The notes beneath the pieces are model-generated. The model did not search any database. It was given only the letters and a program-made list of their open reading frames with translations, and was not told the DNA's origin. Position numbers and translations under genes: made by a program. A stretch of 64,000 nt of DNA from Rhodobacter sp. NTK016B (lineage in GTDB: Bacteria; Pseudomonadota; Alphaproteobacteria; Rhodobacterales; Rhodobacteraceae): contig NZ_JAFKOK010000002.1 in the NCBI RefSeq assembly GCF_017303295.1, forward strand, positions 365,544 to 429,543. The letters run 5' to 3'. Below are positions 42,062-50,814 of the stretch, in pieces (the stretch's first letter is position 1; each line of letters starts with the position of its first letter).

Positions 42062-43771
42062 TCAGTCGGGACTGACCGCGATGTTCAACAGAACCTGCCG
42101 CCGGTCCTCGGTCGCGACGCGGATCGCACGCGCGAGGGCTTCGGGCAAAGCCGCGCCGTCGGTGACGGTTTCGACATGCGCCCTGCTGGCGGCGGCGGTC
42201 AGGGTGAAATCGGGGCTCGGCCGCAAGCTGGTCAGCGGCACCGCGTTGGCGCGGTCCGCCTCGCCGCCCGGGTAAAGGCCCAGCACCGAATGCCGCACCG
42301 CGCCCCATTCCTCGTTATTGAGCACCAGCGTGATGACCGGCAGCGCGTGCGCCTCGGCCACCAGATGGCAGGCGGTGGGATTGGCGAACATGTAGCTTCC
42401 GTCGCCCATCGTGGCAAAGATCAGCCGCTCGGGATCGGCCAGTTGCGCGCCCATCGCGGCGGGCAGGCCCCAGCCCAGACCGCCCGAATGCGGCTCTTGG
42501 AAATAGCTGTTGTGGCTGTCAAGATCGAGATGCGGCAGCGGGCAGCCCAGCTCGTGGAACACCGTCGCCGGGCGCGCCTGCGCCTTGATCGCGCGGCCAA
42601 GGCAGGCCGAGACCCACGCCTTGGTCATCGGCTGGCCGCAGCCCTGATCGGACGCTTTGCGCAGCGCGTCGCGGTCACTTGCGGCAGCAGCGGCGATGCG
42701 GTCACGCCGCGCGTCCAGCGCGGCTATGTCGCGCGGCTGGGTCTCGGTGGCCGCAATCAGTGCCTGCAGGGTTTGCGCGGTTTCACCCACCAGCGTCACA
42801 TCCGCCGGAAAGTTGCGGATCGGCGTGCGGGTAAACAGCGGGTCGGGACCCAGCTGGATCACCTTGAGATCCGGACGCAGCTGCACGCGGTCGGGCCACC
42901 ACGGCGCCAGCGAGTCGATCACCAGCACCACATCGGCCTCGGCCAGCCACGCATCGGGGTTCCAGCCGATATGCATCGGATGGCCCAGCGGCAGTGCCAG
43001 CCGCGTGGCCCAGTATTGCGACACCGGCAGCACGCGATCCTCGACGAAGCGCGACAGGGCGGCGAAAGCTGCGTCACTGCCCGCGCCGCGCTGCGCGATG
43101 ATCAGCGGCGCCTTGGCCTGCGTCAGCAGCCGCGCGGCTTCGTCCAGCGCGGCGGGATCGGGCGACGGCACCACCGGCGCCATGCGCGAGGGGCGGTCCA
43201 GCCCCTCGGGCGGCGTCTGTTCGCACAAAACCTCGCGCGGCAGGCTCAGATAAACCGGACCCTGTGGCGTTGATGAGGCGATGGACCATGCGCGGTCGAA
43301 GACCTCGGCCACCTGATCGGGAAAGCGCAGCTCGTAATCCCATTTGGTGCATTCGCGCACCATGGCGGCCTGATCGAACATCTCCTGCCCCCAGCCGATG
43401 GGCACGGTCCGCGCGCCGAAGCGCCGGTCTTCAGCCACCGGCGTGCGTCCCGACATCATCATCACCGGCACGCGGTCGCACCAAGCGTTGATCGCGCCGA
43501 TCGCGCCATTGGCCAGCCCGACATTGGTGTGCAGCATCACGGCGGCCATCTTGCCCGAGATCAGGTGATAGCCATGCGCCATGCCCATCGCCACGCCCTC
43601 GTGCGGGCAGGTGACGGGGTCGGGCAGGCGAAGCCCCTGCCGCCGGGCCTCGATCAGCCCTTCGACGATGGGCGGAAAATCGGTGCCCGAATTAACGAAG
43701 ACATGCTCGACGCCCAGCGCGCCCAGCTTGCCGAAAATCGCACCGCCAGCGGTGATCGGGGTGTCGTTCAT
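42062..43771 (-). CDS. thiamine-diphosphate enzyme, benzoylformate-decarboxylase/acetolactate-synthase-like
   Basis: This 569-aa ThDP superfamily protein has the activating Glu in CPHEGVAMG (near residue 58), a middle domain without obvious FAD motif, and the ThDP motif MGDGS...LNNEEWG near 440-465. It could decarboxylate an aromatic 2-keto acid to the aldehyde for the dehydrogenase encoded after it, or join aldehydes. It is divergent from a LysR gene, whose probable operator (43861-43877) lies between the two starts. The exact reaction is unresolved. Confidence 0.85.
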   Translation of the reverse strand: MNDTPITAGGAIFGKLGALGVEHVFVNSGTDFPPIVEGLIEARRQGLRLPDPVTCPHEGVAMGMAHGYHLISGKMAAVMLHTNVGLANGAIGAINAWCDRVPVMMMSGRTPVAEDRRFGARTVPIGWGQEMFDQAAMVRECTKWDYELRFPDQVAEVFDRAWSIASSTPQGPVYLSLPREVLCEQTPPEGLDRPSRMAPVVPSPDPAALDEAARLLTQAKAPLIIAQRGAGSDAAFAALSRFVEDRVLPVSQYWATRLALPLGHPMHIGWNPDAWLAEADVVLVIDSLAPWWPDRVQLRPDLKVIQLGPDPLFTRTPIRNFPADVTLVGETAQTLQALIAATETQPRDIAALDARRDRIAAAAASDRDALRKASDQGCGQPMTKAWVSACLGRAIKAQARPATVFHELGCPLPHLDLDSHNSYFQEPHSGGLGWGLPAAMGAQLADPERLIFATMGDGSYMFANPTACHLVAEAHALPVITLVLNNEEWGAVRHSVLGLYPGGEADRANAVPLTSLRPSPDFTLTAAASRAHVETVTDGAALPEALARAIRVATEDRRQVLLNIAVSPD

Positions 43772-43860
43772 GCGCTCATCGCCTTTCGTGATCGATCATC
43801 GAGCGTCGCGTGTCCGCTCCTGCTCGTCAGTGAAAGAGATGGACCGCCTACCCGATATTG

Positions 43861-43877
43861 TCCAAATTATCTTTGGA
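43861..43877. promoter_or_regulatory. LysR-type palindrome
   Basis: TCCAAA-TTATC-TTTGGA is a perfect 17-bp palindrome with the T-N11-A form expected for LysR-family binding. It lies 14 bp before the LysR ATG and about 90 bp before the divergent ThDP gene. It is the likely recognition site. Confidence 0.65.
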
Positions 43878-43890
43878 ATGGAGATTATTG

Positions 43891-44811
43891 ATGAGATCAA
43901 TAAGACTGGAAGCGCTTGACCTGAACCTTCTCAAGCTGTTCGTCGCCGTGGCCGATACAGGCTCGGTTTCGCACGCGGCGGTTCGGGTCGGGCTGACGCA
44001 GCCCTCGGCCTCGAACGCGCTGTCGCGGCTGCGGCACGCGCTGGACGATCCGCTGTTTCTGCGCGAACGCAGCGGCATGGTGCCCACGCGCTACGCGGCA
44101 GCGGTGCTGCCCACGGTGCGCAAGGCGCTGGACGGCGTGATCGAGGCTCTGGCCGAAGCCAGCCATTTCGACCCGGCGCAAAGCCGCCGCAGCTTTCGCC
44201 TGTCGCTCTCAGGGCTGGGCGAGGCGCTGTTCCTGCCGCAATTGACGCGGGCGCTGTTCGACGAGGCCCCACATATCCGCCTGCAAAACGACCCGGTGCC
44301 GCTGACCGCCCTGCCCGACGCGCTGCATCACGGCCAGATCGACCTTGCTTTGGGACTGCTGGCGCTGGACGGGCCGGATATCGGCGTCATGGCGCTTCAT
44401 GCCGAGGAATACGTCGCCATTTCCGGGCCGGATGCAGCGCCGCTTCCCGATACCGCCGAAGCGTTACGCGCGTCCCGGCTGGTCATTGCCGCGCCCGCGA
44501 CGACCTACGCAGCCGAGGTCACGGCGATCTTGTCGCGCCACGGGCTGGGCGGCAATGTCGCGCTGTATCTGCGCGAATTCACCGCCCTGCCCGAATTGCT
44601 GCATGACAACCGCTTTCTGGCCATCGTGCCCAGCGGCTATGCCCGGATGCTGGCCCGCGCCGGGCGGGCGCGGATCCTGCCGGGATCGCTGGGATCGTCG
44701 GGCTCGCCCGTCACCATGGTCTGGAGCAGGCGTGCCGAAACCGATCCCGGCTTTCGATGGTTTCGCGACCGGGTGGGCGCCTGTCTGCGCACCACCCCGC
44801 CAGTGGGGTGA
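43891..44811 (+). CDS. LysR-family regulator of the ThDP/aldehyde dehydrogenase operon
   Basis: This 306-aa LTTR has its HTH at residues 10-68 (DLNLLKLFVAVADTGSVSHAAVRVGLTQPSASNALSRL region) and a periplasmic-binding-like effector domain from about 95. The ATG at 43891 has GGAG 9 bases upstream; a TTG at 43858 is less likely because it falls before the palindrome. It is divergent from the ThDP gene and convergent with the BKACE gene. This points to control of the minus-strand ThDP-ALDH pair. Confidence 0.88.
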   Translation: MRSIRLEALDLNLLKLFVAVADTGSVSHAAVRVGLTQPSASNALSRLRHALDDPLFLRERSGMVPTRYAAAVLPTVRKALDGVIEALAEASHFDPAQSRRSFRLSLSGLGEALFLPQLTRALFDEAPHIRLQNDPVPLTALPDALHHGQIDLALGLLALDGPDIGVMALHAEEYVAISGPDAAPLPDTAEALRASRLVIAAPATTYAAEVTAILSRHGLGGNVALYLREFTALPELLHDNRFLAIVPSGYARMLARAGRARILPGSLGSSGSPVTMVWSRRAETDPGFRWFRDRVGACLRTTPPVG

Positions 44812-44820
44812 ACCCCGGCC

Positions 44821-45753
44821 TCAGATCGCGGTCTGATCGCCGCCCTTCGTGGCCAGCCTTTCGCGCGCTTCCTTGGGCGTAGCGACGGTGAAGGACAGCT
44901 CTTCAAGGATACGGCGGATCTTGGCGACCTGCTCGGCATTCGACTGGGCCAGCTTGCCCGGCCCGATGCGCAGCGAATCTTCCAGCCCCACGCGCACATT
45001 CCCGCCCATCAGCAGGTTATGCGTGTTCATCGGGATCTGGTGACGGCCCGCCGCCAGCACCGACCATTCGAAATCCTTGCCAAACAGCCGCTCGGCGGTG
45101 CGCAGCATGTGGACGAGGTGATCGACCTCGGCCCCGATCCCGCCAAGAATCCCGAAGATGAATTGCAAGAACAGCGGCGGCTCATACAGCTTGCGGTCCA
45201 TGCAATAGGCGATGTTGTAGAGATGGCCGACATCGTAGCATTCGAATTCGAAGCGCGTGCCGTGGCCCTTGCCCAGCCGTTCGAGAATCTGCTCGATATC
45301 GGCGAAGGTGTTCTTGAACACGCCGTCCTTGCTGGCGGTGAGAAAGGGCCGTTCCCAGTCGTGCAGCCATTCCCGCTCGCGTTCGGCGGCGGCGAACAGG
45401 CCGTTATTGATCGACCCCATATTGAGCGAGGTCATCTCGGGGCTTGCCGCCTCGGCCGCTTCGAGCCGCTGGTCCAGCGTCATCCCCGGCGCGCCGCCGG
45501 TCGAGATGTTGATGATCGCCTCGCTCTGCTGCTTGATGCGCGGCAGGAACTGGCGAAACACCTCGGGGTCGCCGGTGGGCTTCCCGGTTTCGGGGTCGCG
45601 CGCATGCAGGTGAATGACCGAGGCCCCGGCCTCGGCGGCGGCGACGGATTCGGCGGCGATCTGGTCGGGGGTGATCGGCAGATAGGGCGACATCGACGGC
45701 GTGTGCATCGAGCCGGTGACCGCGCAGGTGATGATGACGCTGCGGTTTGACAT
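44821..45753 (-). CDS. beta-keto acid cleavage enzyme (BKACE family)
   Basis: This 310-aa zinc TIM-barrel enzyme of the BKACE (DUF849) family has Zn ligands His48 and His50 in HLHARD; the GDP and SLNMGSIN segments are also typical. BKACEs transfer the acetyl part of a beta-keto acid to CoA, releasing acetoacetate and an acyl-CoA. It is the last gene of an operon with a TRAP system and a 3-hydroxyacyl-CoA-dehydrogenase-like enzyme. The dehydrogenase would make the keto acid from an imported beta-hydroxy acid. The substrate is not carnitine by default, since no carnitine thioesterase is present. Confidence 0.9.
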   Translation of the reverse strand: MSNRSVIITCAVTGSMHTPSMSPYLPITPDQIAAESVAAAEAGASVIHLHARDPETGKPTGDPEVFRQFLPRIKQQSEAIINISTGGAPGMTLDQRLEAAEAASPEMTSLNMGSINNGLFAAAEREREWLHDWERPFLTASKDGVFKNTFADIEQILERLGKGHGTRFEFECYDVGHLYNIAYCMDRKLYEPPLFLQFIFGILGGIGAEVDHLVHMLRTAERLFGKDFEWSVLAAGRHQIPMNTHNLLMGGNVRVGLEDSLRIGPGKLAQSNAEQVAKIRRILEELSFTVATPKEARERLATKGGDQTAI

Positions 45754-45774
45754 AAGAGTTCCTCGGATTTCGGG

Positions 45775-46698
45775 TCAGGGGGTATCGAGAAGGCGCCGAA
45801 GCGCCTTGAGGCGGGTGTCGCGTGCGCGGCGCGCATCGGGGATTGCGGCTTCGGGGGTCCGCGCGCGAAGGGGCGTGTCGATGGTATCCGCCAGCGCATC
45901 CGACCACGGTTCGGTGACGTTGAGCTGGCGCATCACCGTCTGCACCGCCGGTCCATAGGCGCGCATCTGACCGGCGAAGCCGCCCGCGCCCATCAGGTGC
46001 GAGGCCGTCAGCGGGCCGATGCAGGCCCAGCGATAGCCCAGCCCGCGCGTCACCGCGCGGTCCAGTTCGACCGGATCGCAGATGTCGCGGTCGACCAGTT
46101 GATAAGCCTCGGCCAGCAAGGCGAATTGCAGCCGGTTCAGCACGAAGCCCGGCGTCTCGCGCTTCAGACGGATCACCTCGTGACCCGTCGAACGGATCAG
46201 CGCCGCGGTCGCGTCCAGCGTCGCGGGCGCGGTGGCCGGGCCGGGCACCAGCTCGGCAATCGGCATCAGATGGGGCGGCAGCATCGGGTGCACGACCAGC
46301 GTCTTGTCCGCGCCCGCCAGCCCCTCGAACAGTTGCGAGGGCGGGAAGGTCGAGGTCGAGCTGGCGATCACCGCGTCGGGCGCATGGGCGCGGGTTTCCG
46401 CGAACAGCCCGCGCTTGAGCTCCAGCTTCTCGGGCGCGTTTTCCTGAACATGATCCGCGCCGCTGACCGCTTCGGCCAGCGTGGGCGCCAGCGTCAACTC
46501 TCCCGGCCTGCGGTCTTGCAACACGCCGATGGCGGCGAGGTCGGCGTGAACCTCGGCCACGCGGGCGCGGGCGGCGGCCAGTGCTTCGGCGTCCGGGTCG
46601 TGCAGGCGCACGGCATGCCCGGCGGCGGTGAACAACCCGGCCCAGGATGCGCCGATCAGCCCGGCGCCCAGACAGGCGACACTCAGCTGATCAGCCAT
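45775..46698 (-). CDS. 3-hydroxyacyl-CoA dehydrogenase-like / L-carnitine dehydrogenase-like
   Basis: This 307-aa protein has an N-terminal NAD-binding fold (GAGLIGASWAGLF, about residues 10-22), the catalytic His segment VVHPMLPPHLMPIAELV, and a helical C-terminal domain. The length and this His loop place it with the free-acid beta-hydroxyacid dehydrogenases (lambda-crystallin, carnitine dehydrogenase). Its start overlaps the TRAP permease stop by 16 bases, so it is coupled to import. It would oxidise a 3-hydroxy acid to the 3-keto acid for the BKACE encoded next. Carnitine is one candidate among several. Confidence 0.87.
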   Translation of the reverse strand: MADQLSVACLGAGLIGASWAGLFTAAGHAVRLHDPDAEALAAARARVAEVHADLAAIGVLQDRRPGELTLAPTLAEAVSGADHVQENAPEKLELKRGLFAETRAHAPDAVIASSTSTFPPSQLFEGLAGADKTLVVHPMLPPHLMPIAELVPGPATAPATLDATAALIRSTGHEVIRLKRETPGFVLNRLQFALLAEAYQLVDRDICDPVELDRAVTRGLGYRWACIGPLTASHLMGAGGFAGQMRAYGPAVQTVMRQLNVTEPWSDALADTIDTPLRARTPEAAIPDARRARDTRLKALRRLLDTP

Positions 46699-47978
46699 AG
46701 CAATTGCTCCCGCGTTGCGATCATCAGGATGACGACGATCAGGTCGGCCAGAATGAACCAGCTCACGCCCTTGAAGATCGCCTCGAGCTTGATGCGTCCG
46801 TTCGCCACGCCGTGCAGCACGAAGACATTCAGCCCCACCGGCGGCGTGATCATGCCGATTTCCAGCAATTTGGCGACGAAGAGGCCGAACCACAGATACG
46901 AGATATTCGCCGTGTCCAGGATCGGCAGCAGGATCGGCAGGATCAGAAGCATCGCGCCGATCGGTTCCAGAAACATGCCCAGCAACAGGAACAGCAGCGC
47001 CAGAAGGGCCAAAAGCGGCACGTCGCTGAGCCCCAGCGCCGCCACCCAGTCACCGATCGCATCGGTCACACCGGTCAGGGCGATGAAACGGGTGAAGGCA
47101 TTGGCCGCCATAGCCACGACGAACAGGCTGCCGATACCCAGCAGCGTGTCGATGGCGCTGTCGCGCAGGGCCTTGAAGGTCAGAAGCCGCCGCACAGCAC
47201 CGATCAGCACCGTCAGCAGCGCGCCGATGGCGGCGGCCTCGGTCGTGGTGAACCAGCCCACCATCATGCCCGAGAAGATACCCACCACCAGCAGGATCAC
47301 CGGCCAGACCTCGATCAGGCTGGCGAAACGCTCGCGCATCGGCGGCAGAACGCCACGCGGCAGCAGTTCGGGGCGGCGCCATGCGATCAGGGTGATCGTT
47401 AGCGAGTACCCGATGACCGAGATCAGCCCGACCACCAGTCCGCCGAAGAACAGCTTCAGAATCGAAACCTCGGCCTGAATCCCGTAGAGGATCAGCAGGA
47501 TCGACGGCGGGATCAGCGCGCCGATGGTTCCGGCGGCCGCGACCGACCCGGTGGCAATGCCCGGATCGTAGCCGGATTTCTCCATCTCGGGGACGGCGAT
47601 ACGGCCCATCGCCGCCGCGCAGGCGACCGAGGATCCGGTGACGGCAGAGAACCCGCCCGCCGCCAGCACCGAGGCCACGGCAAGCCCGCCGGGCATCGAG
47701 CCAACCCAGGCGCGCGCCGCACGGAAAAGCCCCTGCGTAAGGCCGGTATGGTAGGCCACGAAGCCCATGAACAGGAAAAGCGGGACCGAGCTGAGCGTCC
47801 AGCTGGCCGCGAAACTATAGGGAACGGCGTTCAGCAGGCCCAGCGCCATGCGCTGATCGAAAGCCAGCCAGAGGCCGAAGAACGCGACCGAGAACAGGGC
47901 CACGGCAATCGGCACCCGGATGGAGATCAGCACGAGCAACACGGCAAGGCCGCTGAAGCCGATAATCAAGGGATCCAT
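46683..47978 (-). CDS. TRAP transporter large permease (BKACE operon)
   Basis: This 431-aa DctM-type membrane protein has about 12 helices and the usual landmarks VPIAVALFSVAFFG, CAAAMGRIAVPEME, IPPSILLILYG and ITPPVGLNVFVLH. It is the channel subunit of the third TRAP system in the window. The start ATG 47978 is preceded by a weak site and by 5 bp from the DctQ stop. It is followed directly by the dehydrogenase gene, forming an import-and-oxidise operon. Confidence 0.92.
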   Translation of the reverse strand: MDPLIIGFSGLAVLLVLISIRVPIAVALFSVAFFGLWLAFDQRMALGLLNAVPYSFAASWTLSSVPLFLFMGFVAYHTGLTQGLFRAARAWVGSMPGGLAVASVLAAGGFSAVTGSSVACAAAMGRIAVPEMEKSGYDPGIATGSVAAAGTIGALIPPSILLILYGIQAEVSILKLFFGGLVVGLISVIGYSLTITLIAWRRPELLPRGVLPPMRERFASLIEVWPVILLVVGIFSGMMVGWFTTTEAAAIGALLTVLIGAVRRLLTFKALRDSAIDTLLGIGSLFVVAMAANAFTRFIALTGVTDAIGDWVAALGLSDVPLLALLALLFLLLGMFLEPIGAMLLILPILLPILDTANISYLWFGLFVAKLLEIGMITPPVGLNVFVLHGVANGRIKLEAIFKGVSWFILADLIVVILMIATREQLLWLIS

Positions 47979-47983
47979 GGCGA

Positions 47984-48484
47984 TCACAGCGTTTGGGCTG
48001 CCTTGCTGCGGCGCGATCGCGGCAGCAAGAGAGCGATGGTGACAAGAGCGAAGGCGACGGGCAGCACCCAATAGGCGGGCCAGATGGTGATCCGGTCGCT
48101 TCCCGACAGGGCGAAGGCGCCGATGCGGGTCTTGGCCATGGCCTCGACAAGGCTCCGCCATGTCAGCAGACCGAAGATCACCACGCCCAGAGCACGGGCG
48201 ATCAGCTCGGCCACGATCTGCGCGAAGCGGGGCAAGTGGCTGTAGAGAAAGCTCGCCGAGATCTGGCGGCCCTGCCGTTCGGCCAGCACGATGGGCAGGA
48301 AGCTGAGCCCGACCATGTAATAGTTCGACACGATCTCCACGGTGCCGGGAAGGGCACCGTGGAAAGCCGAGCGCAGGATCACATCCACTGTGATTTGCAC
48401 GATCATGAGCGTCAGAAGCAGAATGCCGACGGTATAGATAGAGCGTTCCAGCACCACGTCGAAGCGATCGAGAAGACGGCTCAT
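47984..48484 (-). CDS. TRAP transporter small permease (BKACE operon)
   Basis: This 166-aa DctQ protein has four hydrophobic helices starting with IYTVGILLLTLMIVQITVDVIL. The polar loop ERQGRQISASFLY between helices 2 and 3 is present, and the tail is basic (RSRRSKAAQTL). It lies 4 bp after the binding-protein gene, so unlike the other two TRAP operons here there is no hairpin between binding protein and permease. Start ATG 48484 is chosen because the earlier codon at 48511 falls within the binding-protein gene. Confidence 0.88.
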   Translation of the reverse strand: MSRLLDRFDVVLERSIYTVGILLLTLMIVQITVDVILRSAFHGALPGTVEIVSNYYMVGLSFLPIVLAERQGRQISASFLYSHLPRFAQIVAELIARALGVVIFGLLTWRSLVEAMAKTRIGAFALSGSDRITIWPAYWVLPVAFALVTIALLLPRSRRSKAAQTL

Positions 48485-48488
48485 CGCG

Positions 48489-49601
48489 TCATTGCGCCGG
48501 GAAGCTGGCAAGGTCGATATTCGACCAGATCTCGGACATCAGCAGCTCGGCGTATTCTTCCTGCGTTTCGACACCCGCGACCAGCCCCTGCCAGCGCGCG
48601 ACAAGTTGCTGGAAGCGCTCGATCTTCTCGGGCGCGTCGGTGATGCCCAGCGATTCCAGACGCTCGGGCAGCGCGGCAAGATCGGCGGCGACGAATTCGG
48701 CATTCGCCTCGCGGAAGGCCGCGTCGGGTTCGATCACCTCGATCCCCGCCTCGATCGCCCGCTCGCGCGCCATCTCGGTTTCGCGGATGTAGCGGAAGGT
48801 CAGCGCGGCCTCGCCCACCACGGCGGCGCGGATGAAGGCCTCGCGGGTCTCGACCGGCAGGCCCTGCCACAGGTCCAGCCGCATCGAGAAGGTGCTGACC
48901 CCGTTGAACGTGCCCAGATTGATCTCGGTCACCCCGCCGACGAGGTCATAGAGATTATACGCGGTCAGGTCGCTCATGGCGTTGTAATGCGCGCCGATCA
49001 CGCCTTGGCTGAGGCCCTCGAAGACCTCGGGCGCGGGCAGCTGCACCGGGATCGCGCCGAAATGCTCGGCCCAGCGGCTGAAGGCAGCCCCACCCGTCCG
49101 GATGCGCAGACCTTCCAGATCGGCGGGCGTGCGCACGGGCTCGACCGCGATGATCTGGTAGGGCGTCGTCGCCGTGGCCCCCAGATACATCTGGTTGATC
49201 TGCGTGAACTCAGCCATGCATTCGGCACAGGTCAGCAGGTATTCCGCCGCCGCGCCCGAAACGACCCGCGCGTCGGTCCCCAGAAGCGCCAGCTCGGACG
49301 GCAGGTTGCTTTCGCGGAACTCGGCCGGGAAATACGGCATCAGCATCGAGCCGACATCGACCAGACCGTCACGCAGCCCGTTAACCATCTCGCCCGGCGA
49401 AACGAGGCCCGACGGATAATCACGCCCGGTCCATTCGCCGTCGGTCTCGTTGCTGAGCGTTTCAAGGAAAATGCGGTAGCCCTCTGCGCCGGCATGGTTG
49501 GGGCCGAAGGCGCTTGCGGTGCGGATGCTGTCGGCCAGAACGGGGGTGGCAAGGGCCGCAGCCCCCGAGACGACAAGGGTGCCGATGAAGCGAAGTGACA
49601 T
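48489..49601 (-). CDS. TRAP transporter substrate-binding protein (BKACE operon)
   Basis: This 370-aa periplasmic protein has a signal peptide with cleavage after VLA (residue 23). The mature part begins with the FGPNHAGAEGYRIFLETL region of DctP-like proteins and has a Cys pair (LTCAECMAEF) like the P450-operon binding protein, so the two are in the same subgroup. GGAGGAAA precedes the ATG. It is the first gene of the five-gene BKACE operon and should bind the beta-hydroxy acid consumed by the last two genes. Confidence 0.9.
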   Translation of the reverse strand: MSLRFIGTLVVSGAAALATPVLADSIRTASAFGPNHAGAEGYRIFLETLSNETDGEWTGRDYPSGLVSPGEMVNGLRDGLVDVGSMLMPYFPAEFRESNLPSELALLGTDARVVSGAAAEYLLTCAECMAEFTQINQMYLGATATTPYQIIAVEPVRTPADLEGLRIRTGGAAFSRWAEHFGAIPVQLPAPEVFEGLSQGVIGAHYNAMSDLTAYNLYDLVGGVTEINLGTFNGVSTFSMRLDLWQGLPVETREAFIRAAVVGEAALTFRYIRETEMARERAIEAGIEVIEPDAAFREANAEFVAADLAALPERLESLGITDAPEKIERFQQLVARWQGLVAGVETQEEYAELLMSEIWSNIDLASFPAQ

Positions 49602-49819
49602 GATTTCCTCCCAGAACGGTTGCCCCGCCGACATCGCAGCGGAGATCGCGCTAACCCTTTCCAACCGCTTGGTTCCTCGCAAGGACCGGGCCTTTGCCGA
49701 TTGCCGCGGGCCTTGCCGATTGCCGCGCGCAACGGCACCCGGCAAACCCCTCGCGCCGGTTGCATCGCACGTTTGCTTGGTTAACAATTCGCACCGGGGA
49801 TGAAGGAATTAACAGCATC

Positions 49820-50767
49820 ATGGCGCGGATCATCCAGGGCAATCCGAACAATGACTGGCTCAACTACTCGGCCAGTATCGCAAGCGATGCGGCGAAGGGG
49901 CGGTTCTGGGACGAGGTGATCGAAGAGGGCCTGACCTTTCGCTTTGTCGACGTGCGGCTCAGCCAGCCCGGCTGGTTCCGCGTCAAACAAAAGGACATGA
50001 ACCTGTCGTCGATCTTCGTCGGTGCCTTCGACGGGTCGTTCTACACCCATCGCGATGCCGTGGCCCTCGATCAGAGCCTGCGCGTCTTCAATCTGAAAGG
50101 TCAGCAGGTCCAGACCGTCGCTTTCCGCCAGCCCACGCATTACCGCGTGACGCAATTGGCGATGTCACCCGAATGGACCCGCAACATGCTGAACGAATTC
50201 GACATTCCGCCCGAGGACGGCCTTGCAAGGCTGCATTCGGCCTGCCATCGCGGACGGCAATTTCAGGTTCAGAACCATGCCCTGCCCAATGATCTGGGCG
50301 CCGACATGCTGGCGCTGCAAGAGGGCAGCGCGCTGTCGCCCCGGCGGCGGCTGCGGCTGAAGGCACGGGCGCTCGACATGCTGGACCGGACGCTGGAAGC
50401 GATCGCCGCCGCCACCGCAGCCGCGAATGGCAGCGACGAGCGACTGGCCCTGATGCATCGCTGCGCCGCGATCCTTGACGAACGCTATGCGAACCCGCCC
50501 TCGGTCACGCAGCTGGCCGACGAGCTGGGCCTTGGCGTCGACGCGCTGCAGCGCAGTTTCAAGGCCGCCCACGGCGTAACCATCCGCACATGGCTGACCG
50601 AACGCCGGATGCACCACGCGGCCGAGCGGTTGCTGAATGGGACTGCCGCCGTTCAGTCCATCGGCTACGAGGTCGGATATCAGGACGCGACCGCCTTCAC
50701 CCGCGCCTTCACCCGGGCTTTCGGTCACTCCCCCATCGAACACCGCACCCGGTATCAGCGGCGCTAG
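49820..50767 (+). CDS. AraC-family regulator, divergent from TRAP-BKACE operon
   Basis: This 315-aa protein has a variable N-terminal sensing domain (about 1-190) and a C-terminal AraC/XylS DNA-binding domain (about 215-315). The first HTH is SVTQLADELGLGVDALQRSF and the second region is AVQSIGYEVGYQDATAFTRAF with the GHSP motif. It is divergent from the TRAP-dehydrogenase-BKACE operon, with 218 bp between starts, and is the probable activator. GAAGGA lies 13 bp before the ATG. Homology to the FeaR group (AraC-like ligand domain) is suspected but not certain. Confidence 0.87.
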   Translation: MARIIQGNPNNDWLNYSASIASDAAKGRFWDEVIEEGLTFRFVDVRLSQPGWFRVKQKDMNLSSIFVGAFDGSFYTHRDAVALDQSLRVFNLKGQQVQTVAFRQPTHYRVTQLAMSPEWTRNMLNEFDIPPEDGLARLHSACHRGRQFQVQNHALPNDLGADMLALQEGSALSPRRRLRLKARALDMLDRTLEAIAAATAAANGSDERLALMHRCAAILDERYANPPSVTQLADELGLGVDALQRSFKAAHGVTIRTWLTERRMHHAAERLLNGTAAVQSIGYEVGYQDATAFTRAFTRAFGHSPIEHRTRYQRR

Positions 50768-50814
50768 GCGGATCTCCGTTCGCTCGCCGCCCCCGACAAT
50801 TCAGGACAAATCCC

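Noticed and set aside
40505..43273. A 922-codon open frame on the plus strand
   Set aside because: It lies antisense to the aldehyde dehydrogenase and ThDP genes, which have complete motifs; the frame is an Arg/His/Gly-rich product of high-GC codon bias.
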